This document shows positions 27,695-39,477 of a stretch of DNA of 64,000 nt, piece by piece. The DNA is from Siphonodentalium dalli (Eukaryota > Mollusca > Scaphopoda > Gadilida > Siphonodentaliidae): the NCBI GenBank assembly GCA_032622095.1, contig CP136066.1, positions 197,400,816 to 197,464,815 on the forward strand, given 5' to 3'. A program made the position numbers and the translations under genes. A model generated the notes under the pieces. It did not search any database. It was not told where the DNA came from and worked only from the letters and a program-made list of their open reading frames with translations. The number at the start of each line of letters is the position of its first letter. Positions within the stretch are counted from its first letter, which is position 1.

Positions 27695-28062
27695 CTTTTA
27701 GCAAGAAAAAACGATATCGAAACGGCTGGAGTTAAACAAAATTAGCATTGAGTTCCTTACCACAGCCAAAGAGGAAGAAAAGACACCTTCAAAAATAAAT
27801 ATAGTTCCATTTTAAATGTGTCTTTTCATATCGAGAAAATTGTTCAACAACCCATGTCACCCATTTATATCTCACAGTCAACACTAAATAACCTAGCACA
27901 AAATGAATATCATAATTATATTCTACTTAAAATATTACTAAAGTGCCGGCATTACCATCGATATCATTGCGCTGAGCCCTTATGTCACTTCGCGTGCCGA
28001 TAATACACGTGTGTCTTATATGAATATGAGGCCGGATATAGGGGTCAAGTATGTGATAAAAA
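27695..28062 (+). repeat. Dispersed repeat, copy 1
   Basis: It is collinear with 41,470-41,845 on the same strand: GATATCGAAACG, AAAATTGTTCAACAA, CAACACTAAATAACCTA, GTGCCGATAATACACGTGTG and ATGAGGCCGGATATAGGGG occur in the same order. It is diverged by substitutions and small indels. No coding frame is conserved between copies, so a transposon fragment or older segmental duplication is likely. Confidence 0.8.
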
Positions 28063-28560
28063 CAATCTAATGTTTCAATCCAACATGGAATTGAGTATCT
28101 ATGTGTAGTCCAGGCACGTTATGTATTACCAGGAAAACATCGGGAAAAGCTCGATTTTTTTCATGGATTAATCAGGGGGGGGGGGGTCGGAAAAAATTTC
28201 AGGCACGTATGGCATTTTTTCCCTTTCGATCATTTTTTGTACCCACCCATCCCCACCGCCAAATTTTTTTCCGTTTTCGGCAGTTTTTTTCCGACCATTT
28301 TTTGACACCCACCCCCTTTCAACACTAAAACAGAGATTTGCGGGGGGGGGATTCATTGTAAACAGCTGTATATGAATTTCTGCATACTATTTATCATGGA
28401 TGATAACATGGACATGTCAATAGGAATGAGTCATTTTGAGGTCATTCGGCCAAAAAAACATGGCTGCCAGTGGCCATCTTGGATTTCAAAATTTGCAACA
28501 AAATACAACACGATTACTGCCTGCAGTCAGTTTACCAGTTAGAATTACATTATTTCTCTC
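28063..28560. other. Homopolymer-rich spacer
   Basis: It contains G- and C-tracts (about 28,177 and 28,340) and alternating T-runs and CCCACC motifs. The short open frames on both strands come from low-complexity sequence. Confidence 0.6.
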
Positions 28561-28780
28561 AATGCGCTTAGCATGACATATAGTCAGCAAACTGCAACTG
28601 ATGATGGTCTTATCAAAACATTTTGGCATCTTTTTAACTCATTGGGAGTAATTTTCAAAAACCTAGAAATTCTACCTTTGGCATTAAATGAATCTTGTTT
28701 TTGTGGGGTACGTTCTAAAACTATTTTCAAAATTCTAATAAACCGCTCCGGGATCCAGCTTCCACCTCAAAATTCATGTC

Positions 28781-28975
28781 ATCAGAACGAGGGGCAATTT
28801 GTCTGCGAGAAATTGGGACCTTGGTCACCATCACTTTTAGCCTCGAATCTTCTTTAATATACCTATAGCAGACAAAACTCCCCTTTCTTTTGACATCCAT
28901 ACATTGTGCACCACCTTCATTATGTGGGGAAATTATATGACGGATAGGTTTGAGCCATTGTTTCTTTCACTATAT
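28781..28975 (+). repeat. Single-copy relative of the satellite edge (possible monomer progenitor)
   Basis: ATCAGAACGAGGGGCAATTT at 28,781-28,800 matches the satellite monomer closely, with substitutions and a 1-base gap. It is followed by AATTGGGAC (array edge: CATTGGGAC), and then at 28,875-28,975 by sequence resembling 22,780-22,878 next to the array end. The relation is degenerate, but order and spacing are kept. It is not tandemly repeated here. Confidence 0.5.
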
Positions 28976-29436
28976 TTATTTTGACGGATGGAAGGGCTAT
29001 GTGGTCCGTCACGACCGTCAGTCCGTCCTCCGTTCTGACAATACTTATGAATTAACTCATGAAATAACACGGGGACGTTTGCGGATTGTACAGTGATAAG
29101 TTCCAGGTTCGACACCATATATACATAGGCGGCGACATAACAAACGGCATCGGGATCGGAAAGATATCGCGGGAATTCGGCCATTTTCGGATAAGTTCGT
29201 AACTTTCCATTGATGACGAACATGCTAAATTAATGTAACGGGAACGCGGCCATTTAGAATTTTCGGACACCTCCCAATTTTGACGGACATACCACAACTA
29301 TGATTCTTCGGTACAAGAGATCATTATTGATTGATATAACATATACATGGTCCGGGGAATTTTATGATATACATATAATACTGAAATATCAGCCACGGAG
29401 ATATGAACGTAGCTGTTATGATAACTCGGGAATCTG
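28976..29436. other. No feature seen
   Basis: A few TGACGGA/TCCGTCA words cluster at 28,980-29,035. Overlapping minus-strand open frames have no recognisable domain and are not supported as genes. Confidence 0.5.
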
Positions 29437-29550
29437 TAAAATATAGTAATTCGTGCGCCCGCTGCGATCTCGGAGGAATCCGATACCTCTAGCTGCAACA
29501 ACGGCACCTCCGATGATTATATAAACAAAATAACCTGGCCACGACTGCGT
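29437..29550 (+). repeat. Direct repeat of about 112 bp, copy 1
   Basis: It shares TAGTAATTCGTGCGCCCG, CGATCTCGGA, CAACAACGGCACCT and GATGATTATATAAACA with 30,091-30,201, about 650 bp downstream. Both end at AACCTGGCCACGACTG. Similarity stops abruptly on both sides. Confidence 0.85.
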
Positions 29551-30090
29551 GTGGGATTTAAAGTTGCATATGTTGTGTTTTGTATGTGTACACCAATATG
29601 TAAGCAATTCATGAGATTCAGGATTCTCTACAATTTTATTTACACTATTTTTATGTTTGACTGGCTAAAACTGCTCCTATACGGCAGACTGTCTGTTCAT
29701 CATTAGCATAATATTAGCTTCCGGTGAGAAAGGCGGGGTACCTTGTTTGTGGGCCCAGGACACTGTGGCATCACCATTTGCTCATTCTGAATATGGGCAC
29801 CATAAAACAATGATACATCGATCCCTTTGGAATGGTGTCCTGCTCTCAAGGGTTCTTTCGGAACATTAGACGTTAGACGATTTTCTGGGTAACCAGGGTC
29901 ATTTATTTATAAACTACTTATGAGTTTAGTTAATTATTTCTTAGTTCGACCAACTCCTTTTCCTAATTTACTTTTATGTTGAAAATTTGTATCCTGTTAT
30001 CGTGATAGCTTTTTAAAGATCCAATTTAGATAACCAAAATGCACGATGGACAATGGCCATTTTGGTACCCATAAACCATAAGTTATTACA

Positions 30091-30201
30091 AAATTATAGT
30101 AATTCGTGCGCCCGTCGCGATCTCGGATGAATCCAGTACTTCTCGCTTACAACAACGGCACCTTCGATGATTATATAAACATAATAACCTGGCCACGACT
30201 G
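30091..30201 (+). repeat. Direct repeat of about 112 bp, copy 2
   Basis: It matches 29,437-29,550 in the same orientation with scattered substitutions. The right end abuts sequence leading into the CACACA/TGTGTG palindrome cluster. Confidence 0.85.
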
Positions 30202-30249
30202 TTAATTTGTACTTTTTGTGCTTTGTAACTGAACTCCATGGTGTGGGCA

Positions 30250-30425
30250 ATTCAGGTTACACTGTAAAAAGGACTGTGTGGCAGCTTCCACACAATGACT
30301 GTGTGGAGGCATTATCTGAACATAAATGTGTACATAATACACACATATGTGTGTATCACCCAATATCCACACATATATGTGTACACCACCACACATATTT
30401 GTGTGTGACGTCGGTTTTTTAAATT
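30250..30425. mobile_element. Palindrome cluster of CACACA/TGTGTG words (probable small non-autonomous element)
   Basis: It starts near CACTGTAAAAAGGACTGTGT and packs several imperfect palindromes, such as ACACACATATGTGTGT and CACACATATATGTGTA, separated by short spacers. The end of the larger array at about 40,180, read on the minus strand, starts similarly (CACTCTTAAAACGACTGTGT), so both may belong to one family. No ORF is meaningful here; the overlapping plus and minus frames are a result of the palindromes. Confidence 0.5.
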
Positions 30426-30429
30426 CCAC

Positions 30430-31025
30430 GTGGTGGTCACGCGCGCGTCGTTGTTTCGTACAGGCTCACAGGCTGCCGTAAAGTGTACACATGGAGTCTT
30501 GTTGATTGTAGTGGATCTCGAAATTCGATATATTGGGCGGTCTCTTCGATTATTTCTATAGTTAAGGTAAGATTATATTTAAATTGGCAAGATATTCACC
30601 TTTGTGAGAATGTCCGTATCTATTTTGTATAACATGATTGAACGAAATAATAAACTTGATTTGGATTTTCAGATTCAACAATTCCCTATCGCATAGTCAT
30701 ATATTTACACGTTAGAGTTGTGCGTTTATCTGGGTTTATCTGTTGTTTCTGTAGTCTATATGATACGCATCTTTCCGAAGCATAAAACCTATTTCTGCTC
30801 GAAAATTGTCTTTATGTAGATTGACAAATTCAACTGTGTGGTGAAGACATTTACTGAACAAATGTGTGTTCATCACATACGCACTATATATTATACAGCG
30901 TGCTTTAAACCAGAAGTTGGCAGAACCACAATTTTATTATTTTGCACGGTAAGGTTCTCATGTTGATAAAGTAACGACGTTTTTTGTGTTTATATGGAAT
31001 GCAGATGAGAGGAAATATCTACTGA
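30430..31025. other. No supported gene
   Basis: There is an isolated donor-like AAG|GTAAGAT at about 30,566 and a GC-richer patch at 30,430-30,480. These could mark an untranslated exon, but no coding sequence supports it. Confidence 0.4.
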
Positions 31026-31029
31026 GACC

Positions 31030-31290
31030 AGTGACGTGGCGACAGGGCGTATATTGGGAAGGGTGTGTCTATAACCCTATCCCAAACTTCGGTAAAATTA
31101 ACAGTTGGAAATTTCATGCCTGACGCAAAGTTGCAAGTTTTACACAACATGCATTATAATAGGTTGAAATTGTTCTCTTTGTTTGATTTTTCAACCAGTA
31201 ATTAGTGGGAAATTTATTGTTTTTTTTAGACAAACAGTAGCATATTTTTCTACTTTTGTTAAAAAAAAATGGCCTCAAATGGCCATCGGG
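31030..31290 (+). repeat. Dispersed repeat family R1, copy 1
   Basis: It has the same order of words as 43,675-43,992 and, inverted, 58,900-59,172: GTTGGAAATTT, AATAGGTTGAA, TTGTTC, CAACA/CAACC, TTTTAGACMAACA, GCATATTT and a closing AAATGGCC. Probably the tail of an interspersed element; class not determined. Confidence 0.7.
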
Positions 31291-31490
31291 TGGAAGACTT
31301 CCATTTTGTTGGAAATTCTAATAGTTGGAAAGCTTGAGGTACCAATTAGAAAATTCAGAACGAGAGGGGTGTGCAAATATAATTCTACAAATATGGTTCA
31401 AGGGGAGGGTGGGGTGCACTTCGACTTGTGGATGCCATTGGAATGCCCTATATAGTCGTATACTACGAAGTTCTATATATATGGCAACCG

Positions 31491-32646
31491 GACCCATATA
31501 AAAATCCCCCTTGGTGTCACCTTGGTGAAACCATGGTTTCACCAAGGTACAATTTCACCAAGGTACCACCTTGGTTCACCATGGTGACATCTTGGTTCAC
31601 CATGGTGGTAGCACAGTAAAGTGGCATCACGGTGAAACCACCACGGTGGTACCAAGGTGTTATCACGGTGGTAGCACAGTCAAGTTTTTGCACCAAGGTG
31701 AAACCATGGTGGCACCAAGGTGGTACCACGGTGGTAGCACACTAAAGTTTTTGTACCATGGTGGGACCAAACCCGACCAAGGTATCACCATGGTGGTAGC
31801 ACAGTAAAGTTTTTCTACCAAGGTATCACCACGGTGGTAGCACAGTAAAGTTTTTCTACCAAGGTGAACCATGGTCTCACCAAGTATAACCACGGTGGTA
31901 TCACAGCACCAGTGAAGTTTTCAATCAAGGTACCACTATTACATTTCACTTTGACCTTCAACCACAATGCTATTTACCATGTCGTGGGTCTCGTGCATCT
32001 ACAATGGTATTTACATGATTCGATTAATTTATTATTTACAACATATACAATGGTATATGGTGACCCATATAAAAATCCCCCTTGGTGTCACCTTGGTGAA
32101 ACCATGGTTTCACCAAGGTACCACCTTGGTTCACCATGGTGACATCTTGGTTCACCATGGTGGTAGCACAGCAAAGTGGCATCACGGTGAAAACACCACG
32201 GTGGTACCAAGGTGGTATCACGGTGGTAGCACAGTAAAGTTTTTGTACCAAGGTGAAACCATGGTGGCACCAAGGTGGTACCACGGTGGTAGCACACTAA
32301 AGTCTTTGTACCAAGGTAAAACCATGGTGGCAGTAAACCCGACCAAGGTATCACCATGGTGGTAGCACAGTATGGTTTTTCTACCAAGGTGACACCAAGG
32401 TATCACCACGGTGGCAGCACAGTAACGTTTTTCTACCAAGGTGAACCATGGTATCACCAAGTATAACCACGGTGGTAGCACAGCACCATTGAAGTTTTCA
32501 ATCAAGGTACCACTATTACATTTCACTTTGACCTTCAACCACAATGCTATTTACCATGTTGTGGGTCTCGTGCATGCGCATCTACAATGGTATTTACATA
32601 CTTCGATTAATTTATTATTTACAATATATACAATGGTATATGGTGA
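31491..32646 (+). repeat. 571-bp tandem duplication of CCATGG/CCAAGG-rich sequence
   Basis: Two units start at GACCCATATAAAAATCCCCC (31,491 and 32,062), 571 bp apart. Each has about 430 bp dense in ACCATGGT, ACCAAGGT and ACCACGGT blocks, then about 140 bp of ordinary AT-rich sequence ending at a TATACAATGGTATATGG word. The blocks are self-complementary or nearly so, and many pairs can fold on each other. Open frames on both strands (rich in MVPPWCHHG and YHGGSTVK) are translations of the repeat. The first 20 bases also occur inverted at 37,701-37,720. Confidence 0.9.
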
Positions 32647-33337
32647 GTCATTGTATATAATATGCTGTCATATTGTACCAATGTACGTAGCTTGTCATAG
32701 TATACATGTAGCAGGTTTACATACTACAGCACATTCATATTCTACTGCATTGTCAATAGTTGTATATGTAATGCTGTATCTCATAATATAAGAATGTTTA
32801 GATCGAGGAAGATATTATTAATTATAATTATAAATGATATCTCAGTTATAACTTTTAACGAACAAACGTATATAATGTAATAATTAATATGAATATGTTT
32901 TATTATGGAATAAATATACAAACTGAATGGAGTTGTTTGGAAGACTTTGTTTACCTTTAATACATCTTTTATAATGTTATAATTTAGTACTGTTTGCTTC
33001 CAACACAACAGGCAATATTTATCAATATGTACAATTTACATCTCACAATTACGTATTTTAGATATTTCCACAATTATGACTCTTTTCGGAGAAAAACAGC
33101 TCTGGTTTGAAAATCTAAGATACGGTACACAAATACGTTATTAATTTCCCGGAAGGTTTACATGGGCTCGCATTGTCCTCCTGGAGTCCATATCTGATCT
33201 GGTGCTTCGTGGAATACCTGTTTCAATAGTGATGATATAATATGCTCACTTTTTGTAAAATTCAACTTCGGTCAAACTGGCCGAAATATATTTTAACAGT
33301 GTTTATTGGCGGTGCGTATGTCCTTACATGCAATAGA
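32647..33337. other. No feature seen
   Basis: Very AT-rich sequence with no supported gene. Confidence 0.5.
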
Positions 33338-33475
33338 GTCATATTCATTCATCATATTCATTCCGTCATATTCATGCCGTCATATTCGTTCGTCATATTC
33401 ATTCAACATATTCATTCCGTCACTCCGTTCGTCACATTTAGTCATCGTAATTTCTCATATTCATTCAAGTTCATG
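33338..33475 (+). repeat. Short minisatellite of GTCATATTCATTC-like units
   Basis: About ten degenerate 13-14 bp copies (CATATTCATTC, preceded by GT, CC or AA). The overlapping small ORF is a translation of it. Confidence 0.8.
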
Positions 33476-35300
33476 TTAATGTTCTTATGTTTTTATTCTT
33501 GTTATCAACGAAATAAATAATTATCACTACTACCCAACTATCCAATCTCTATCATGGCCACCCTTAGAGAGATAGAGAGAAAGGGGAGATAAAGAGGGAG
33601 AGAAAACGCAAGCAAAAACACACACCAAAGAAAACAACTTAAATAAGGCACGAAATTGTGGGATCCCGAAATTGTTCTTCCGGTTTACGACCCATGTGCG
33701 TTTTGTTCAGGGAATATATATTCCCTGGTTTTGTTGTTCAAGGAGACTTTTCTTGTTTTAGCTAATAATTGGACCTAACTGGCTTCTCAATAACCTGGAA
33801 TATTGCCAGCACTGTGTGGATTATGGTTGTGCATGGACGGGACAAGATGATATATAACCTCCGAAAAAATAACGGGCGATAACATTATTGAAATCATAAT
33901 TTTCGGTGAACTGAGAAGACCAAGTTCAAAAGTCATTGAGTGCAGTGTGGTTACATGTTGCATGCACAACAGTATTGTGAATTACAAAAGACAGATACTT
34001 AAATTTCACATCATTATAAACCGCCCAACTAATTCACAACAGTCAAACACTGGTGACTTTGATTACGAGACATCCAATTCTGTAGAAATTAGTCAGAGTT
34101 ATGACGTCACAGATCAGTCATGAGTCAGTAACAAGTTTGATGGCTACAACGTACAAGTACCTGTGGAAAGGACGATTGATCATATTCTTCAATTTTCATC
34201 GAAACGTGATTTGAGAACCATGTCGCCCAGTTACGGAGTCTGCTATTCTTTTGATCGAAACGCCTGCGATGCTGTGATTTTGTTCTGATATATTTATGGA
34301 ATGGTGGATAATCTCGGAGATACGGATCCAATTCTGGGACACATGTTATAACTGAATCAATCGCAAGCTTTTAGTAACGTACTACAGCTACGCTCTAATT
34401 AATCATCCCCCTTTAACAAGGTTGTAGGGCGTTAATGACACTGGTTATACCATACCGCCGTTCAACCATGGTCAAGTGTTTGATATGTGACAACCGCAGA
34501 GGCGCAGATAATCTTTATACAGTCTTATTTAAATAATAATATTTTGCGACCACTGTACTCTGCACTAATTTTTCACATGGACACCTTGTAAACACCCAGT
34601 CCAGCTTTTCGTCAGTGCCATGCACCATATTAACTATACACAAAACAATATTTCAATTAATGATTTGTTTACGGTTAAATTAACATTCAAAGTTGGTCAC
34701 ATGACCTACATTCGCAACTACTGGTAATATCGGTGGCCAATGTTGTTCAGGGGGGGGGGGGGGGTCAATTAGAGCTTTAGCTCTATACATACATGAACAT
34801 GTAGACCATTCCAATGTCCATATGCTTCATGTTCTTATCAAAACATGTCTGGCTACATGTGTGGTTATCATTCTGAGCAATTCGGCCATTTCCGCTTTGC
34901 TAGGAAATAACCTCATCCATAACTGGAAACCATATTAGCGAAATTCTACATTAAAATGGGTCTGGTGATCAGGCAATGCCATTGACTTGTTGACGCATAG
35001 ATGCGAATGGAGAATAATTTATTAACTATGGCTTTACCAAACTTTATCATATATTAAATACATTAAACTCTCTTTGTGTTACATGTATCTTAGTATTTGT
35101 TCATTTACTGATACAGGGCATTGGAAGTGTACGATAAGCAAAACACTGAACACTGTGGCAATTTTTTTGGGAGAGTGATAATAATTCTGGTAACCTATTC
35201 AACATCTTGTAGCGAGGACTAGTGAGCGCTATAGCGGTGTTTTTTCAAACAACAGTTTTAATTAACCAAAGTTAATGATCTCCCCATTTTTGAGTATTTT
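33476..35300. other. No gene seen; purine-rich patch and poly-G tract
   Basis: A GAGA-rich strand lies at 33,565-33,610 and a run of about 14 G at 34,750. No open frame has a recognisable domain. Confidence 0.5.
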
Positions 35301-35309
35301 GCTTATCGC

Positions 35310-36600
35310 ACACTAATACAAAGGTTTGGGAGTTATCGCAAAGATTTGCTCCCCTGGCTGTGAATGACCGATCGGTCTATTTTAGCATGTCCGGGCAATT
35401 GTAGATTGATAGGTTGTTCACTCAGACCTGTTTAAGATGTCTGATTTATAATGTTCACAGAAGCCCATTATCGGCGAAAAGCCTTTGCGACAAATCTCAA
35501 ACATCTTTGCGATAAATCGCAAAATATAATCACCCAGTACGTAGTCTGAGAGTTATCGTAAAGATGTTTGAGATTTATCGTTAAGGTTTGTGTGTTATCG
35601 CAAAGATGTTTGTGATTTATCGCAAAGGTTTGCTCCCTCATCACTCATGCATCTGGCTGTGAATGACTGATCGGTCTATTTTAGTCCGACCGGGCATAGA
35701 TTGATAGGTTGTTCACTCAGACCTGTTTAAGATGTCTGATTTATAATATTCACAGAAGCCCATTAGTGCCAAAAAACCTTTGCGACAAATCTCAAACATC
35801 TTTGCGATAAATCAAAAAATTTATTCACACAGTACGTACATGTAGTCTGAGATTTATCGTAAAGATGTTTGAGATTTATCGTAATGGTTTGCGTGTTATC
35901 GCGAAGGTGTTTGTGATTTTTCGCAAAGTTTTGCTCCTCTCACCATTCTTGCATCTGGCTGTGAATGACTGATCGGTCTATTTTAGCCCGACCATTCAAT
36001 TATAAATTGATAGGTTGTTCACGGAGACCTGTTTAAGATGGCTGATTTATAATGTTTACACACAAATTAAGAAATTTTTAGCACAAATTTTAAAAATGTT
36101 TGCGATAAATCGCAAAATATAATCACCCAGTATGCAGTCTGAGAGTCATCGTAAAGATGTTGGAGATTTATCGTAAAGGTTTGCGAGTTATCGCAAAGGT
36201 GTTTGTAATTTTTCGCAAAGTTGTTTTGTGATTTATCGCGAAGGTTTGCTCGCCTTATCCACATGCATGCTGGCTGTCAAAGAACGATCGGTCTATTTTA
36301 GCCCAACCATGCTATTATAGATCGATTGGTGGTTTACCCAGACCTGTTGAAGATGTCGGATTATATTTATATTTATAAGGTCCAAGCCAATGCATGAAAA
36401 TATATCTGCGATAAATCACAAACCATTGCGATTAATCGCAAACCTTTTGTAATCAATCGAAAACCTTTACACTAAATCGCATATACCGGTACTTATTGCA
36501 AAGTTGTTTGCTATTCGCAAAGGTTTGCGATTTATCGCAAGGTAGTTTTTTTTTATTTATCGGGCATTCTAGATCGATTGGTGTTTCATCCGGACCAGTT
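35310..36600 (+). repeat. About 300-bp tandem array with TTTGCGATAAATCGCAAA palindromes
   Basis: Four diverged units are phased by GGCTGTGAATGA-like text at 35,356, 35,655, 35,957 and 36,272 (spacing 299, 302, 315). Each holds a run of TTATCGCAAAG / GCGATAAATCGCAAA words in both orientations, plus CGATCGGTCTATTTTAG and GACCTGTTTAAGATG. The word is self-complementary across its centre. Between units the number and orientation of the words differ, suggesting they turn over faster than the scaffold. Confidence 0.85.
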
Positions 36601-36984
36601 TCAAGATGTTTGATTTAAATATGTTTACCTACTATTATTGCACACAAATTAAGAAATTATTTTTGGACATTCAGACCAATTTTACTGCACATGCAGGGAA
36701 CAGGAAATTGAGAACTTAAACTTTGATTTAAGTACAAAATCACGATCAAGGTTCTATACTAATAAAAGTAATGCATGTATAATTCGGATTATTTCATTAT
36801 CACTATGCAATGGAGGGGTTTTGTACTTTATTCAATGTTTAAACACCATAGCAACATTGGAATCAAACGTGCCACTTTGTTATAATTGCCGTCGGTCATG
36901 TTTCACAATTTCGAGTGCTTGGTATCTGGGCAGGTTCTCCGCTAAGTACATGTACCTATATGCTTGGTTCTCTACAATATTGCA

Positions 36985-37720
36985 GTAAACTGCCATGGTT
37001 AACCACATTAAATTACCATGGTTAACAAGTGTAAACCACCACGTTAAACCAAAGTATAGCACCATGGTAAACCACAGTATACCACCATGGTAACACCACG
37101 GTAAACCACAGTATACCATCATGGTAACACCACGGTAAACCAAAGTATACCACCATGGTAACACCACAGTATACCACCATGGTAACACCACAATAAACCA
37201 CAGTATACCATCATGGTAACACCGCGGTGAACCATGGTAACACCACGGTAAACCACAGTATACCATCATGGTAACACCACGGTAAACCACAGTATACCAC
37301 CATGGTAACACCACAGTAAACCTCAGTAAACCATCACGGTAAACCACAGTATACCACCATGGTAACACCACGGTAAACCATAGTAACACCACGGTAAGCC
37401 ACAGTACACCACCATGGTAACACCACGGTAAACCAAAGTATACCACCATGGTAAACCATGGTAAAAAAACCGAGATATTTTGGCCGCCCATCGTGGTATC
37501 ACCATGGTGGTTTACCAAGGTGGTTTACCATGGTGGTTTACCACCATGGTAACACCTCGGTAAACCACCACGGTATTACCACCACGGTAAAACCATGATC
37601 AACCACCAAGGTAAACCACCATGGTGACACCACGATGGGCGGCCAAAATATCTCGGTTTTTTTACCATGGTTTACCGTGGTGTTTTACCATGGTGGCACC
37701 AAGGGGGATTTTTATATGGG
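36985..37720 (-). repeat. CCATGGTAA / CCACGGTAA array ending in an inverted copy of the 31.5-kb element head
   Basis: It is dense with ACCATGGTAAC, ACCACGGTAAACC and ACAGTATACC. Read on the minus strand it begins at 37,720 with CCCATATAAAAATCCCCCTT, exactly the head of the units at 31,493 and 32,064, so it belongs to the same family although the internal word differs (GGTAAACC instead of CCAAGGT). The 212-residue minus-strand frame across it is low-complexity W/Y/V/L translation of the repeat, not a gene. Confidence 0.85.
37452..37678. repeat. Near-perfect hairpin of about 60 bp inside the CCATGG array
   Basis: Arms at about 37,452-37,512 and 37,613-37,678 are reverse complements across GGTAAAAAAACCGAGATATT and the adjoining GGCCGCCCATCGTGGT, separated by about 100 bp of CCATGG words. 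Such structures are typical of foldback-element ends and would extrude a cruciform or fold in RNA. Confidence 0.85.
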
Positions 37721-39477
37721 GAATCACACAAAATGTGTGAAATTGGTGTTTCAAATTAATTTCATTTGAATATGATGATCATGAGCATCACTGTTGCAAT
37801 AAACCTTGAAATACCACAATGGACGATCAATGCACCAAGTGAAACAAATTGTTGGGTGGTGGGGTATTTATTTGTCAATTATATTGGTGGTTTACCAAGG
37901 CGATGTTAAAAATTAGCATGCATATTTTGGCTCCTCTGCTATGTATAACTTGCGTAAATTCGGTTACCGAGGGAGGGGCCGGGTGGGGGTGATGTCGTAT
38001 ATCTAATACATATGTAGCCACCGTTTGTGTCCAAAACTTCAAATTGTGAAGAATATTTTGTCATTCAATAAATGTCATAATAGCAAATAATGAACTTATA
38101 AATAATCTAAAATTATAAATACTGCAGAATAGTGAGATGTGTCATTAAAGTATTATTAGCATTTGGATTAAGTGACGTACATGGTGAAGAGTTATCGTTT
38201 ATACTACAACAAAGGGGGAGGGGGGGCTTATTTTCAAACTCGCCATGTTTCTCATATTATAATCCTTATATATGAATGTATCGTGTTATATAGCTAAAAT
38301 TCCTCATGTAAAATTGCAAATTTCCCGTGTCAAGATTGTGCTTAATGGGGCATCGATCTGGCCATATAGATAAAGTAAAATAAAATGTCCGAACATTCAT
38401 TATGTGAAGCTATAATGAGTAGTACATGTATATATTTAGCATGTTTCAAAAACTATATTCCTTTCTGAAGATGCGCTCTTTAATGTATGAATTATAATAC
38501 TGTTATAGATGTACATACACTGTAAATAATATTCCCACAAGGGCATGTTATAAACAAAATAACTTCTCTGCTTACAGGTTCAATGGTGAAATCATGGCGG
38601 TCACGCGGTGCGACGTCGATGTAAATAACAAGATATGGACATGACTGCCTTGGCAACGACGCAGATAAACTCTAGTCAACCAACCAAGAACCACGGTGGA
38701 ATGTACGAGTTAGACACAAATTCCACAATCAATGATTTTGGTATACATATGATGATGTCATGTGTTGTAATTTGGTTTCTGTGCAAGAGGAGATGACTTC
38801 TATTCTTCGTGAACTCGAGATTTCTCCTTAGAAATTGCACCGATATATATACATTCAAAAAGACTATCCTCTTTGGAGCCCTTAATTTTCTTGTATAGTT
38901 CAAGGGATCTCAGAAAGCTTCAGTTAGTTTTAGAGCTTGTTCTTCTACACACGTGAGGGTGAGTCTGGTGTAAGACAGCCAACCAGTATAGCAATATACA
39001 TATATATGTATATATAGCAGAGACTGACTTTCGAATTGTTCCAATACATTCAAGTTGGAGGAAAATTCTAGTTAGTGATGTGAAACCCATTGATGGAACT
39101 GAAACATGCACGCTTATAGTTTAAAATTTCTTTGAAATCTCGTCGGATGACCAAAATATTATGTGAATGTGTTAAACGGCTGTTTTGTTTTGTGTCGTTG
39201 TATTATTGAAATTAAAGACTAGCTATACTATATATCATTCGACAATCACGATTTCTGCTGTGTACACAAAAGAAGGCCGCGGACCCCCGGGATATGCATG
39301 TTTGCTGTTTGATAAGTTAATATTCGAAAACGTCCAGCGCCGCATGTCAAGCATCAGTAGACTATAACATTTCATATGTATGGCAGGAAAAAAAACGTCC
39401 AACAATAGCCGAACTATATGTATGGCCAATAAATATCGGTGTAAACACTCTTCGTTGAATATGATTTTTTTTGCAGG
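37721..39477. other. No gene seen
   Basis: AT-rich spacer. There is an acceptor-like CTGCTTACAG at about 38,577 and a GC-richer patch after it, with no coding frame of note. An AT dinucleotide patch lies at about 38,995-39,016. Confidence 0.45.

Noticed and set aside
30430-30580. First exon with donor AAG|GTAAGAT
   Set aside because: The short ATG frame stops after four codons and no partner exon was found; not enough for a gene call.
36880-37518. 212-residue minus-strand open frame
   Set aside because: Its composition (W, Y, V, L, H, G in cycles) is a direct translation of CCATGG/CCACGG repeats; there is no domain and no similar frame in the sister arrays.
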